Part shown: positions 1 to 12,100 of the stretch, in pieces
How positions within the stretch are numbered: position 1 is the first letter of the stretch
How the letters are laid out: each line of letters starts with the position of its first letter
From: Tetraselmis striata
Taxonomy: Eukaryota > Chlorophyta > Chlorodendrophyceae > Chlorodendrales > Chlorodendraceae
Assembly: GCA_006384855.1 (NCBI GenBank)
Contig: VCJN01002549.1
Location: 124,001 to 188,000, forward strand
Direction of reading: 5' to 3'
Length of the DNA stretch: 64,000 bases
Position numbers and translations under genes: made by a program
Notes under the pieces: model-generated
Told to the model about the DNA's origin: nothing
The model's input: only the letters and a program-made list of their open reading frames with translations
Database searches by the model: none

Positions 1-134
1 GCATTGGCGGTGCATAGAATAGCGTGTTGCTGGGGTTTTGGCTGCATCAGACGCCGTATTCCCATCAATCCGGCACGGAATGACCGGTTTCACACATTTG
101 TGTGTTAATGTAGTGTGAATATTACGCGTCTTTT

Positions 135-234
135 ACGCCGGGTGGATGGGCATCCGGCGTCCGATGCACCCCAAGTATTTGCAGCACGCTACTCTACGCA
201 CCGCCAATGCACTCCGCAAGCCCCGCCTCCATCC
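135..234 (+). repeat. Satellite arm L (representative copy)
   Basis: This roughly 100-bp module begins at the acgccgggtgg motif and ends in ccgcctccatcc. Its reverse complement is recognisable at 345-443 in the same repeat period, so each unit holds the module twice in opposite orientation. It contains a compact hairpin (135-160: arms ACGCCGG and CCGGCGT, extended by three further pairs including one G-T, leaving a 6-base loop). In long units a second, direct copy of this arm lies 175 bp away. Confidence 0.85.
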
Positions 235-344
235 GCGTCGGAACCGGTAGTAAGTGTTGTTGTGTGCGCACATCGTGACAACATTACACGGTGGCAATTG
301 CAATTAGCGGTGGATAATGTGAAGGCGTTTTCGAAATCGACAGA

Positions 345-443
345 GAATGAGGCGGTGCTGGCGGAGTGCATTGGCGGTGCATAGAATAGCGTGTTGCTGG
401 GGTTTTGGCTGCATCAGACGCCGTATTCCCATCAATCCGGCAC
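345..443 (-). repeat. Satellite arm R, inverted copy of arm L (representative copy)
   Basis: Read on the minus strand this segment matches arm L at most positions over about 100 bp. The core gcaccgccaatgcactccgc is perfect here, and the flanking stretches CGGCGTCCGATGCA and TGGATGGG match in the diverged units. In diverged units the perfect stretch extends through CCGCCAGC. The spacer between the arms is about 110 bp and contains its own dyad (TGTGCGCACA at 263-272). The distance to the next unit's arm L is about 58 bp. This explains why minus-strand open stretches look like plus-strand ones. Confidence 0.85.
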
Positions 444-2396
444 GGAATGACCGGTTTCACACATTTGTGTGTTAATGTAGTGTGAATATTACGCGTCTTT
501 TACGCCGGGTGGATGGGCATCCGGCGTCCGATGCACCCCAAGTATTTGCAGCACGCTACTCTACGCACCGCCAATGCACTCCGCAAGCCCCGCCTCCATC
601 CGCGTCGGAACCGGTAGTAAGTGTTGTTGTGTGCGCACATCGTGACAACATTACACGGTGGCAATTGCAATTAGCGGTGGATAATGTGAAGGCGTTTTCG
701 AAATCGACAGAGAATGAGGCGGTGCTGGCGGAGTGCATTGGCGGTGCATAGAATAGCGTGTTGCTGGGGTTTTGGCTGCATCAGACGCCGTATTCCCATC
801 AATCCGGCACGGAATGACCGGTTTCACACATTTGTGTGTTAATGTAGTGTGAATATTACGCGTCTTTTACGCCGGGTGGATGGGCATCCGGCGTCCGATG
901 CACCCCAAGTATTTGCAGCACGCTACTCTACGCACCGCCAATGCACTCCGCAAGCCCCGCCTCCATCCGCGTCGGAACCGGTAGTAAGTGTTGTTGTGTG
1001 CGCACATCGTGACAACATTACACGGTGGCAATTGCAATTAGCGGTGGATAATGTGAAGGCGTTTTCGAAATCGACAGAGAATGAGGCGGTGCTGGCGGAG
1101 TGCATTGGCGGTGCATAGAATAGCGTGTTGCTGGGGTTTTGGCTGCATCAGACGCCGTATTCCCATCAATCCGGCACGGAATGACCGGTTTCACACATTT
1201 GTGTGTTAATGTAGTGTGAATATTACGCGTCTTTTACGCCGGGTGGATGGGCATCCGGCGTCCGATGCACCCCAAGTATTTGCAGCACGCTACTCTACGC
1301 ACCGCCAATGCACTCCGCAAGCCCCGCCTCCATCCGCGTCGGAACCGGTAGTAAGTGTTGTTGTGTGCGCACATCGTGACAACATTACACGGTGGCAATT
1401 GCAATTAGCGGTGGATAATGTGAAGGCGTTTTCGAAATCGACAGAGAATGAGGCGGTGCTGGCGGAGTGCATTGGCGGTGCATAGAATAGCGTGTTGCTG
1501 GGGTTTTGGCTGCATCAGACGCCGTATTCCCATCAATCCGGCACGGAATGACCGGTTTCACACATTTGTGTGTTAATGTAGTGTGAATATTACGCGTCTT
1601 TTACGCCGGGTGGATGGGCATCCGGCGTCCGATGCACCCCAAGTATTTGCAGCACGCTACTCTACGCACCGCCAATGCACTCCGCAAGCCCCGCCTCCAT
1701 CCGCGTCGGAACCGGTAGTAAGTGTTGTTGTGTGCGCACATCGTGACAACATTACACGGTGGCAATTGCAATTAGCGGTGGATAATGTGAAGGCGTTTTC
1801 GAAATCGACAGAGAATGAGGCGGTGCTGGCGGAGTGCATTGGCGGTGCATAGAATAGCGTGTTGCTGGGGTTTTGGCTGCATCAGACGCCGTATTCCCAT
1901 CAATCCGGCACGGAATGACCGGTTTCACACATTTGTGTGTTAATGTAGTGTGAATATTACGCGTCTTTTACGCCGGGTGGATGGGCATCCGGCGTCCGAT
2001 GCACCCCAAGTATTTGCAGCACGCTACTCTACGCACCGCCAATGCACTCCGCAAGCCCCGCCTCCATCCGCGTCGGAACCGGTAGTAAGTGTTGTTGTGT
2101 GCGCACATCGTGACAACATTACACGGTGGCAATTGCAATTAGCGGTGGATAATGTGAAGGCGTTTTCGAAATCGACAGAGAATGAGGCGGTGCTGGCGGA
2201 GTGCATTGGCGGTGCATAGAATAGCGTGTTGCTGGGGTTTTGGCTGCATCAGACGCCGTATTCCCATCAATCCGGCACGGAATGACCGGTTTCACACATT
2301 TGTGTGTTAATGTAGTGTGAATATTACGCGTCTTTTACGCCGGGTGGATGGGCATCCGGCGTCCGATGCACCCCAAGTATTTGCAGCACGCTACTC

Positions 2397-2444
2397 GGGG
2401 CATCCGGCGTCCGATGCACCCCAAGTATTTGCAGCACGCTACTC
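2397..2444. repeat. 48-bp local duplication inside one satellite unit
   Basis: Within the seventh unit, the 47 bases at 2350-2396 are repeated at 2398-2444, with one extra G at the joint (2397). No other unit of the homogeneous block has this insertion. Its length is a multiple of three, so the fortuitous open stretch across it stays open. The event must be younger than the last homogenisation of the block, or else the flanking copies would carry it. Confidence 0.95.
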
Positions 2445-3718
2445 TACGCACCGCCAATGCACTCCGCAAGCCCCGCCTCCATCCGCGTCGGAACCGGTAG
2501 TAAGTGTTGTTGTGTGCGCACATCGTGACAACATTACACGGTGGCAATTGCAATTAGCGGTGGATAATGTGAAGGCGTTTTCGAAATCGACAGAGAATGA
2601 GGCGGTGCTGGCGGAGTGCATTGGCGGTGCATAGAATAGCGTGTTGCTGGGGTTTTGGCTGCATCAGACGCCGTATTCCCATCAATCCGGCACGGAATGA
2701 CCGGTTTCACACATTTGTGTGTTAATGTAGTGTGAATATTACGCGTCTTTTACGCCGGGTGGATGGGCATCCGGCGTCCGATGCACCCCAAGTATTTGCA
2801 GCACGCTACTCTACGCACCGCCAATGCACTCCGCAAGCCCCGCCTCCATCCGCGTCGGAACCGGTAGTAAGTGTTGTTGTGTGCGCACATCGTGACAACA
2901 TTACACGGTGGCAATTGCAATTAGCGGTGGATAATGTGAAGGCGTTTTCGAAATCGACAGAGAATGAGGCGGTGCTGGCGGAGTGCATTGGCGGTGCATA
3001 GAATAGCGTGTTGCTGGGGTTTTGGCTGCATCAGACGCCGTATTCCCATCAATCCGGCACGGAATGACCGGTTTCACACATTTGTGTGTTAATGTAGTGT
3101 GAATATTACGCGTCTTTTACGCCGGGTGGATGGGCATCCGGCGTCCGATGCACCCCAAGTATTTGCAGCACGCTACTCTACGCACCGCCAATGCACTCCG
3201 CAAGCCCCGCCTCCATCCGCGTCGGAACCGGTAGTAAGTGTTGTTGTGTGCGCACATCGTGACAACATTACACGGTGGCAATTGCAATTAGCGGTGGATA
3301 ATGTGAAGGCGTTTTCGAAATCGACAGAGAATGAGGCGGTGCTGGCGGAGTGCATTGGCGGTGCATAGAATAGCGTGTTGCTGGGGTTTTGGCTGCATCA
3401 GACGCCGTATTCCCATCAATCCGGCACGGAATGACCGGTTTCACACATTTGTGTGTTAATGTAGTGTGAATATTACGCGTCTTTTACGCCGGGTGGATGG
3501 GCATCCGGCGTCCGATGCACCCCAAGTATTTGCAGCACGCTACTCTACGCACCGCCAATGCACTCCGCAAGCCCCGCCTCCATCCGCGTCGGAACCGGTA
3601 GTAAGTGTTGTTGTGTGCGCACATCGTGACAACATTACACGGTGGCAATTGCAATTAGCGGTGGATAATGTGAAGGCGTTTTCGAAATCGACAGAGAATG
3701 AGGCGGTGCTGGCGGAGT

Positions 3719-3900
3719 GCATTGGCGGTGCATAGAATAGCGTGTTGCTGGGGTTTTGGCTGCATCAGACGCCGTATTCCCATCAATCCGGCACGGAATG
3801 TCCGGTTTTCACACATTTGTGTGTTAATATAGTGTGAATATTACGCGTCTTTTATGCCGGGTGGATGGGCATCCGGCGTCCGATGCACCCCAAGTATTTG
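3719..3900. repeat. Junction unit between the two satellite subfamilies
   Basis: The left part of this unit (to about 3,790) carries homogeneous-block bases such as catcagacgcc and catcaatccgg. From about 3,799 it switches to diverged-block bases (gaatgtccggttttcac), yet still has the gtgtgttaat spacer of the first block. By about 3,935 it has the cactccgccag form. A single unit that changes type internally indicates a recombination or conversion breakpoint and not an insertion boundary. Confidence 0.8.
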
Positions 3901-4344
3901 CAGCACGCTAGTCTACGCACCGCCAATGCACTCCGCCAGCTCCGCCTCCATCCGCGTGGGAACCGGTAGTAAGTGTTGTTGTGTGCGCACATCGTGACAA
4001 CATTACACGGCGGGAATTGCAATTAGCGGTGCATAATGTGAAGGCGTTTTCGAAAGCGACGGAGAATGAGGCGGTGCTGGCGGAGTGCATTGGCGGTGCA
4101 TAGAATAGCGTGTTGCTGGGGTTTTGGCTGCATCGGACGCCGTATTCCCATCCATCCGGCACGGAATGTCCGGTTTTACCACCACATTTGTGTGTGACTA
4201 TAGTGTGAATATTACGCGTCTTTTACGCCGGGTGGATGGGCATCCGGCGTCCGATGCACCCCGAATCTCACCAACACGCTACTCTACGCACCGCCAATGC
4301 ACTCCGCCAGCCCCGCCTCTTTCCGCGCGTGTCCTACGTTGCAT

Positions 4345-4371
4345 TGTATGTATATACATACGTACATGTAC
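4345..4371. repeat. Palindrome in the 175-bp insert (representative copy)
   Basis: The insert contains the perfect 16-bp palindrome GTATGTATATACATAC, directly followed by the 10-bp palindrome GTACATGTAC with which it shares the GTAC joint. Every long unit has this element, about 45 copies in the window. Copies near 4.3 and 5.2 kb, from about 35.3 to 47.1 kb, and the last one at 48.5 kb have the perfect TATATA centre. Copies from about 6.5 to 34.1 kb and the one at 48.0 kb read TATTTA, which breaks the symmetry at the centre. Confidence 0.85.
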
Positions 4372-7300
4372 TGCTCCGAAACCAGCCCACATGTCTCTTA
4401 CGCCGGGTGGATGGGCATCCGGCGTCCGATGCACCCCAAGTATTTGCAGCACGCTAGTCTATGCACCGCCAATGCACTCCGCCGGCCCCGCCTCCATCCG
4501 CGTGGGAACCGGTAGTAAGTGTTGTTGTGTGCGCACATCGTGACAACATTACACGGCGGGAATTGCAATTAGCGGTGCATAATGTGAAGGCGTTTTCGAA
4601 ATCGACGGAGAATGAGGCGGTGCTAGCGCAGTGCATTGGCGGTGCATAAAAAAGCGTGTTGCTGGGGTTTTGGCTGCATCGGACGCCGTATTCCCATCCA
4701 TCCGGCACGGAATGTCCGGTTTTCACACATTTGCGTGTGAATATATATAGTGTGAATATTACGTACGCGTCTTTTACGCTGGGTGGATGGGCATCCGGCG
4801 TCCGATGCACCGCAAGTATTTGCAGCACGCTACTCTACGCACCGCCAATGCACTCCGCCAGCTCCGCCTCCATCCGCGTGGGAACCGGTAGGAAGTGTTG
4901 TTGTGTGCGCACATCGTGACAACATTACACGGCGGGAATTGCAATTAGCGGTGCATAATGTGAAGGCGTTTTCGAAATCGACGGAGAATGAGGCGGTGCT
5001 GGCGGAGTGCATTGGCGGTGCATAGAATAGCGTGTTGCTGGGGTTTTGGCTGCATCGGACGCCGTATTCCCATCCATCCGGCACGGAATGTCCGGTTTTA
5101 CCACCACATTTGTGTGTGACTATAGTGTGAATATTACGCGTCTTTTACGCCGGGTCCGATGCACCCCGAATCTCACCAACACGCTACTCTACGCACCGCC
5201 AATGCACTCCGCCAGCCCCGCCTCTTTCCGCGCGTGTCCTACGTTGCATTGTATGTATATACATACGTACATGTACTGCTCCGAAACCAGCCCACATGTC
5301 TCTTACGCCGGGTGGATGGGCATCCGGCGTCCGATGCACCCCAAGTATTTGCAGCACGCTAGACTATGCACCGCCAATGCACTCCGCCAGCCCCGCCTCC
5401 ATCCGCGTGGGAACCGGTAGTAAGTGTTGTTGTGTGCGCACATCGTGACAACATTACACGGCGGGAATTGCAATTAGCGGTGCATAATGTGAAGGCGTTT
5501 TCGAAAGCGACGGAGAATGAGGCGGTGCTGGCGGAGTGCATTGGCGGTGCATAGAATAGCGTGTTGCTGGGGTTTGGGCTGCATCGGACGCCGTATTCCC
5601 ATCCATCCGGCACGGAATGTCCGGTTTTCACACATTTGTGTGTGACTATAGTGTGAATATTACGCGTCTTTTACGCCGGGTGGATGGGCATCCGGCGTCC
5701 GATGCACCCCGAATCTCACCAACACGCTACTCTACGCACCGCCAATGCACTCCGCCAGCCCCGCCTCCATCCGCGTGGGAACCGGTAGTAAGTGTTGTTG
5801 TGTGCGCACATCGTGACAACATTACACGGCGGGAATTGCAATTAGCGGTGCATAATGTGAAGGCGTTTTCGAAAGCGACGGAGAATGAGGCGGTGCTGGC
5901 GGAGTGCATTGGCGGTGCATAGAATAGCGTGTTGCTGGGGTTTTGGCTGCATCGGACGCCGTATTCCCATCCACCCGGCACGGAATGTCCGGTTTTCACA
6001 CCACATTTGCGTGTGAATATATTTAGTGTGAATATTACGTACGCGTCTTTTACGCTTGGTGGATGGGCATCCGGCGTCCGATGCACCGCAAGTATTTGCA
6101 GCACGCTACTCTACGCACCGCCAATGCACTCCGCCAGCTCCGCCTCCATCCGCGTGGGAACCGGTAGTAAGTGTTGTTGTGTGCGCACATCGTGACAACA
6201 TTACACGGCGGGAATTGCAATTAGCGGTGCATAATGTGAAGGCGTTTTCGAAATCGACGGAGAATGAGGCGGTGCTGGCGCAGTGCATTGGCGGTGCATA
6301 GAAAAGCGTGTTGCTGGGGTTTTGGCTGCATCGGACGCCGTATTTCCATCCAACCGGCACGGAATGTCCGGTTTTACCACCACATTTGTGTGTGACTATA
6401 GTGTGAATATTACGCGTCTTTTACGCCGGGTGGATGGGCATCCGGCGTCCGATGCACCCCGAATCTCACCAACACGCTACTCTACGCACCGCCAATGCAC
6501 TCCGCCAGCCCCGCCTCTCTCCGCGCGTGTCCTACGTTGCATTGTATGTATTTACATACGTACATGTACTGCTCCGAAACCAACCCACATGTCTCTTACG
6601 CCGGGTGGATGGGCATCCGGCGTCCGATGCACCCCAAGTATTTGCAGCACGCTATTCATGCACCGCCAATGCACTCCGCCAGCTCCGCCTCCATCCGCGT
6701 GGGAACCGGTAGGAAGTGTTGTTGTGTGCGCACATCGTGACAACATTACACGGCCGGAATTGCATCAATTAGCGGTGCATAATGTGAAGGCGTTTTCGAA
6801 ATCGACGGAGAATGAGGCGGTGCTGGCGGAGTGCATTGGCGGTGCATAGAAAAGCGTGTTGCTGGGGTTTTGGCTGCATCGGACGCCGTATTCCCATCCA
6901 TCCGGCACGGAATGTCCGGTTTTACCACCACATTTGTGTGTGACTATAGTGTGAATATTACGCGTCTTTTACGCCGGGTGGATGGGCATCCGGCGTCCGA
7001 TGCACCCCGAATCTCACCAACACGCTACTCTACGCACCGCCAATGCACTCCGCCAGCCCCGCCTCTCTCCGCGCGTGTCCTACGTTGCATTGTATGTATT
7101 TACATACGTACATGTACTGCTCCGAACCCAGCCCACATGTCTCTTACGCCGGGTGGATTGGCATCCGGCGTCCGATGCACCCCAAGTATTTGCAGCACGC
7201 TACTCTACGCACCGCCAATGCACTCCGCCAGCCCCGCCTCCATCCGCGTGGGAACCGGTAGGAAGTGTTGTTGTGTGCGCACATCGTGACAACATTACAC

Positions 7301-7791
7301 GGCGGGAATTGCAATTAGCGGTGCATAATGTGAAGGCGTTTTCGAAATCGACGGAGAATGAGGCGGTGCTGGCGCAGTGCGTTGGCGGTGCATAGAAAAG
7401 CGTGTTGCTGGGGTTTTGGCTGCATCGGACGCCGTATTCCCATCCACCCGGCACGGAATGTCCGGTTTTCACAAATTTGCCTGTGAATATATATAGTGTG
7501 AATATTACGTACGCGTCTTTTACGCCGGGTGGATGGGCATCCGGCGTCCGATGCACCCCAAGTATTTGCAGCACGCTACTCTACGCACCGCCAATGCACT
7601 CCGCCAGCTCCGCCTCCATCCGCGTGGGAACCGGTAGTAAGTGTTGTTGTGTGCGCACATCGTGACAACATTACACGGCGGGAATTGCAATTAGCGGTGC
7701 ATAATGTGAAGGCGTTTTCGAAAGCGACGGAGAATGAGGCGGTGCTGGCGGAGTGCATTGGCGGTGCATAGAATAGCGTGTTGCTGGGGTT

Positions 7792-9190
7792 TTGGCTGCA
7801 TCGGACGCCGTATTCCCATCCATCCGGCACGGAATGTCCGGTTTTCACACCACATTTGTGTGTGACTACAGTGTGAATATTACGCGTCTTTTACGCCAGG
7901 TGGATGGGCATCCGGCGTCCGATGCACCCCGAATCTCACCAACACGCTACTCTACGCACCGCCAATGCACTCCGCCAGCCCCGCCTCTCTCCGCGCGTGT
8001 CTTACGTTGCATTGTATGTATTTACATACGTACATGTACTGCTCCGAAACCAGCCCACATGTCTCTTACGCCGGGTGGATTGGCATCCGGCGTCCGATGC
8101 ACCCCAAGTATTTGCAGCACGCTAGTCTACGCACCGCCAATGCACTCCGCCAGCCCCGCCTCCATCCGCGTGGGAACCGGTAGGAAGTGTTGTTGTGTGC
8201 GCACATCGTGACAACATTACACGGCGGGAATTGCAATTAGCGGTGCATAATGTGAAGGCGTTTTCGAAATCGACGGAGAATGAGGCGGTGCTAGCGCAGT
8301 GCATTGGCGGTGCATAAAAAAGCGTGTTGCTGGGGTTTGGGCTGCATCGGACGCCGTATTCCCATCCACCCGGCACGGAATGTCCGGTTTTCACAAATTT
8401 GCCTGTGAATATATATAGTGTGAATATTACGTACACGTCTTTTACGCTGGGTGGATGGGCATCCGGCGTCCGATGCACCGCAATTATTTGCAGCACGCTA
8501 CTCTACGCACCGCCAATGCACTCCGCCAGCTCCGCCTCCATCCGCGTGGGAACCGGTAGGAAGTGTTGTTGTGTGCGCACATCGTGACAACATTACACGG
8601 CGGGAATTGCATCAATTAGCGGTGCATAATGTGAAGGCGTTTTCGAAATCGACGGAGAATGAGGCGGTGCTAGCGGAGTGCATTGGCGGTGCATAGAAAA
8701 GCGTGTTGCTGGGGTTTTGGCTGCATCGGACGCCGTATTCCCATCCATCCGGCACGGAATGTCCGGTTTTCACACCACATTTGTGTGTGACTATAGTGTG
8801 AATATTACGCGGCTTTTACGCCGGGTGGATGGGCATCCGGCGTCCGATGCACCCCAAGTATTTGCAGCACGCTACTCTACGCACCGCCAATGCACTCCGC
8901 CAGCTCCGCCTCCATCCGCGTGGGAACCGGTAGTAAGTGTTGTTGTGTGCGCACATCGTGACAACATTACACGGCGGGAATTGCAATAAGCGGTGCATAA
9001 TGTGAAGGCGTTTTCGAAAGCGACGGAGAATGAGGCGGTGCTGGCGGAGTGCATTGGCGGTGCATAGAATAGCGTGTTGCTGGGGTTTTGGCTGCATCGG
9101 ACGCCGTATTCCCATCCATCCGGCACGGAATGTCCGGTTTTCACACCACATTTGTGTGTGACTATAGTGTGAATATTACGCGTCTTTTAC
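7792..9190. repeat. Higher-order block, copy 1 (second copy about 9.57 kb downstream)
   Basis: The succession of unit variants from 7,792 to about 9,190 recurs from 17,366 to about 18,764 at a constant offset of 9,574 bp. Both copies include the unusual variants gtgtcttacg, gcaattatttgc and gcaataagcgg. Only scattered single-base differences were noticed, for example cgccaggtgg in copy 1 against cgccgggtgg in copy 2. Confidence 0.75.
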
Positions 9191-12100
9191 GCCGGGTGGA
9201 TGGGCATCCGGCGTCCGATGCACCCCGAATCTCACCAACACGCTACTCTACGCACCGCCAATGCACTCCGCCAGCCCCGCCTCCATCCGCGTGGGAACCG
9301 GTAGTAAGTGTTGTTGTGTGCGCACATCGTGACAACATTACACGGCGGGAATTGCAATTAGCGGTGCATAATGTGAAGGCGTTTTCGAAAGCGACGGAGA
9401 ATGAGGCGGTGCTGGCGGAGTGCATTGGCGGTGCATAGAATAGCGTGTTGCTGGGGTTTTGGCTGCATCGGACGCCGTATTCCCATCCACCCGGCACGGA
9501 ATGTCCGGTTTTCACACATTTGCGTGTGAATATATTTAGTGTGAATATTACGTACGCGTCTTTTACGCTTGGTGGATGGGCATCCGGCGTCCGATGCACC
9601 GCAAGTATTTGCAGCACGCTACTCTACGCACCGCCAATGCACTCCGCCAGCTCCGCCTCCATCCGCGTGGGAACCGGTAGTAAGTGTTGTTGTGTGCGCA
9701 CATCGTGACAACATTACACGGCGGGAATTGCAATTAGCGGTGCATAATGTGAAGGCGTTTTCGAAAGCGACGGAGAATGAGGCGGTGCTGGCGGAGTGCA
9801 TTGGCGGTGCATAGAATTGCGTGTTGCTGGGGTTTTGGCTGCATCGGACGCCGTATTCCCATCCATCCGGCACGGAATGTCCGGTTTTCACACATTTGTG
9901 TGTGACTATAGTGTGAATATTACGCGTCTTTTACGCCGGGTGGATGGGCATCCGGCGTCCGATGCACCGCAAGTATTTGCAGCACGCTAGTCTACGCACC
10001 GCCAATGCACTCCGCCAGCTCCGCCTCCATCCGCGTGGGAACCGGTAGGAAGTGTTGTTGTGTGCGCACATCGTGACAACATTACACGGCGGGAATTGCA
10101 ATTAGCGGTGCATAATGTGAAGGCGTTTTCGAAATCGACGGAGAATGAGGCGGTGCTAGCGGAGTGCATTGGCGGTGCATAGAATAGCGTGTTGCTGGGG
10201 TTTTGGCTGCATCGGACGCCGTATTCCCATCCATCCGGCACGGAATGTCCGGTTTTTCCACCACATTAGTGTGTGACTATAGTGTGAATATTACGCGTCT
10301 TTTACGCCGGGTGGATGGGCATCCGGCGTCCGATGCACCCCGAATCTCACCAACACGCTACTCTACGCACCGCCTATGCACTCCGCCAGCCCCGCCTCTT
10401 TCCGCGCGTGTCCTACGTTGCATTGTATGTATTTACATACGTACATGTACTGCTCCGAAACCAGCCCACATGTCTCTTACGCCGGGTGGATGGGCATCCG
10501 GCGTCCGATGCACCCCAAGTATTTGCAGCACGCTACTCTACGCACCGCCAATGCACTCCGCCAGCCCCGCCTCCATCCGCGTGGGAACCGGTAGTAAGTG
10601 TTGTTGTGTGCGCACATCGTGACAACATTACACGGCGGGAATTGCAATTAGCGGTGCATAATGTGAAGGCGTTTTCGAAATCGACGGAGAATGAGGCGGT
10701 GCTAGCGGAGTGCATTGGCGGTGCATAGAATAGCGTGTTGCTGGGGTTTTGGCTGCATCGGACGCCGTATTCCCATCCACCCGGCACGGAATGTCCGGTT
10801 TTGCCACCACATTTGTGTGTGACTATAGTGTGAATATTACGCGTCTTTTACGCCGGGTGGATGGGCATCCGGCGTCCGATGCACCCCAAGTATTTGCAGC
10901 ACGCTACTCTACGCACCGCCAATGCACTCCGCCAGCCCCGCCTCCATCCGCGTGGGAACCGGTAGTAAGTGTTGTTGTGTGCGCACATCGTGACAACATT
11001 ACACGGCGGGAATTGCAATTAGCGGTGCATAATGTGAAGGCGTTTTCGAAAGCGACGGAGAATGAGGCGGTGCTGGCGGAGTGCATTGGCGGTGCATAGA
11101 ATAGCGTGTTGCTGGGGTTATGGCTGCATCGGACGCCGTATTCCCATCCATCCGGCACGGAATGTCCGGTTTTTCCACCACATTTGTGTGTGACTATAGT
11201 GTGAATATTACGCGTCTTTTACGCCGGGTGGATGGGCATCCGGCGTCCGATGCACCCCGAATCTCACCAACACGCTACTCTACGCACCGCCAATGCACTC
11301 CGCCAGCCCCGCCTCTTTCCGCGCGTGTCCTACGTTGCATTGTATGTATTTACATACGTACATGTACTGCTCCGAAACCAGCCCACATGTCTCTTACGCC
11401 GGGTGGATGGGCATCCGGCGTCCGATGCACCCCAAGTATTTGCAGCACGCTAGTCTACGCACCGCCAATGCACTCCGCCAGCCCCGCCTCCATCCGCGTG
11501 GGAACCGGTAGGAAGTGTTGTTGTGTGCGCACATCGTGACAACATTACACGGCGGGAATTGCATCTAGCGGTGCATAATGTGAAGGCGTTTTCGAAATCG
11601 ACGGAGAATGAGGCGGTGCTGGCGCAGTGCATTGGCGGTGCATAGAATAGCGTGTTGCTGGGGTTTTGGCTGCATCGGACGCCGTATTTTCATCCACCCG
11701 GCACGGAATGTCCGGTTTTCACACATTTGCGTGTGAATATATTTAGTGTGAATATTACGTACGCGTCTTTTACGCTGGGTGGATGGGCATCCGGCGTCCG
11801 ATGCACCGCAAGTATTTGCAGCACGCTACTCTACGCACCGCCAATGCACTCCGCCAGCTCCGCCTCCATCCGCGTGGGAACCGGTAGGAAGTGTTGTTGT
11901 GTGCGCACATCGTGACAACATTACACGGCGGGAATTGCAATTAGCGGTGCATAATGTGAAGGCGTTTTCGAAAGCGACGGAGAATGAGGCGGTGCTGGCG
12001 GAGTGCATTGGCGGTGCATAGAATAGCGTGTTGCTGGGGTTTTGGCTGCATCGGACGCCGTATTCCCATCCATCCGGCACGGAATGTCCGGTTTTCACAC

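Larger units (their letters stand above)
1..3718. repeat. Homogeneous 367-bp satellite array (10 units)
   Basis: Ten head-to-tail copies start at 1, 368, 735, 1102, 1469, 1836, 2203, 2618, 2985 and 3352. Nine are 367 bp; the seventh is 415 bp because of a 48-bp insertion. Wherever I compared them by eye the copies are identical, and every copy gives the same 89-residue plus-strand and 60-residue minus-strand open stretches. Diagnostic bases that separate this block from the next include cggtggcaattgc, cactccgcaagcc, gcgtcggaacc and catcagacgcc. The window opens inside a unit, so the array continues to the left. Such uniformity implies very recent amplification or gene conversion, or an assembly artefact; sequence alone cannot distinguish these. 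The unit is not a multiple of three and each open stretch ends in a stop, so I do not regard it as coding. Confidence 0.97.
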
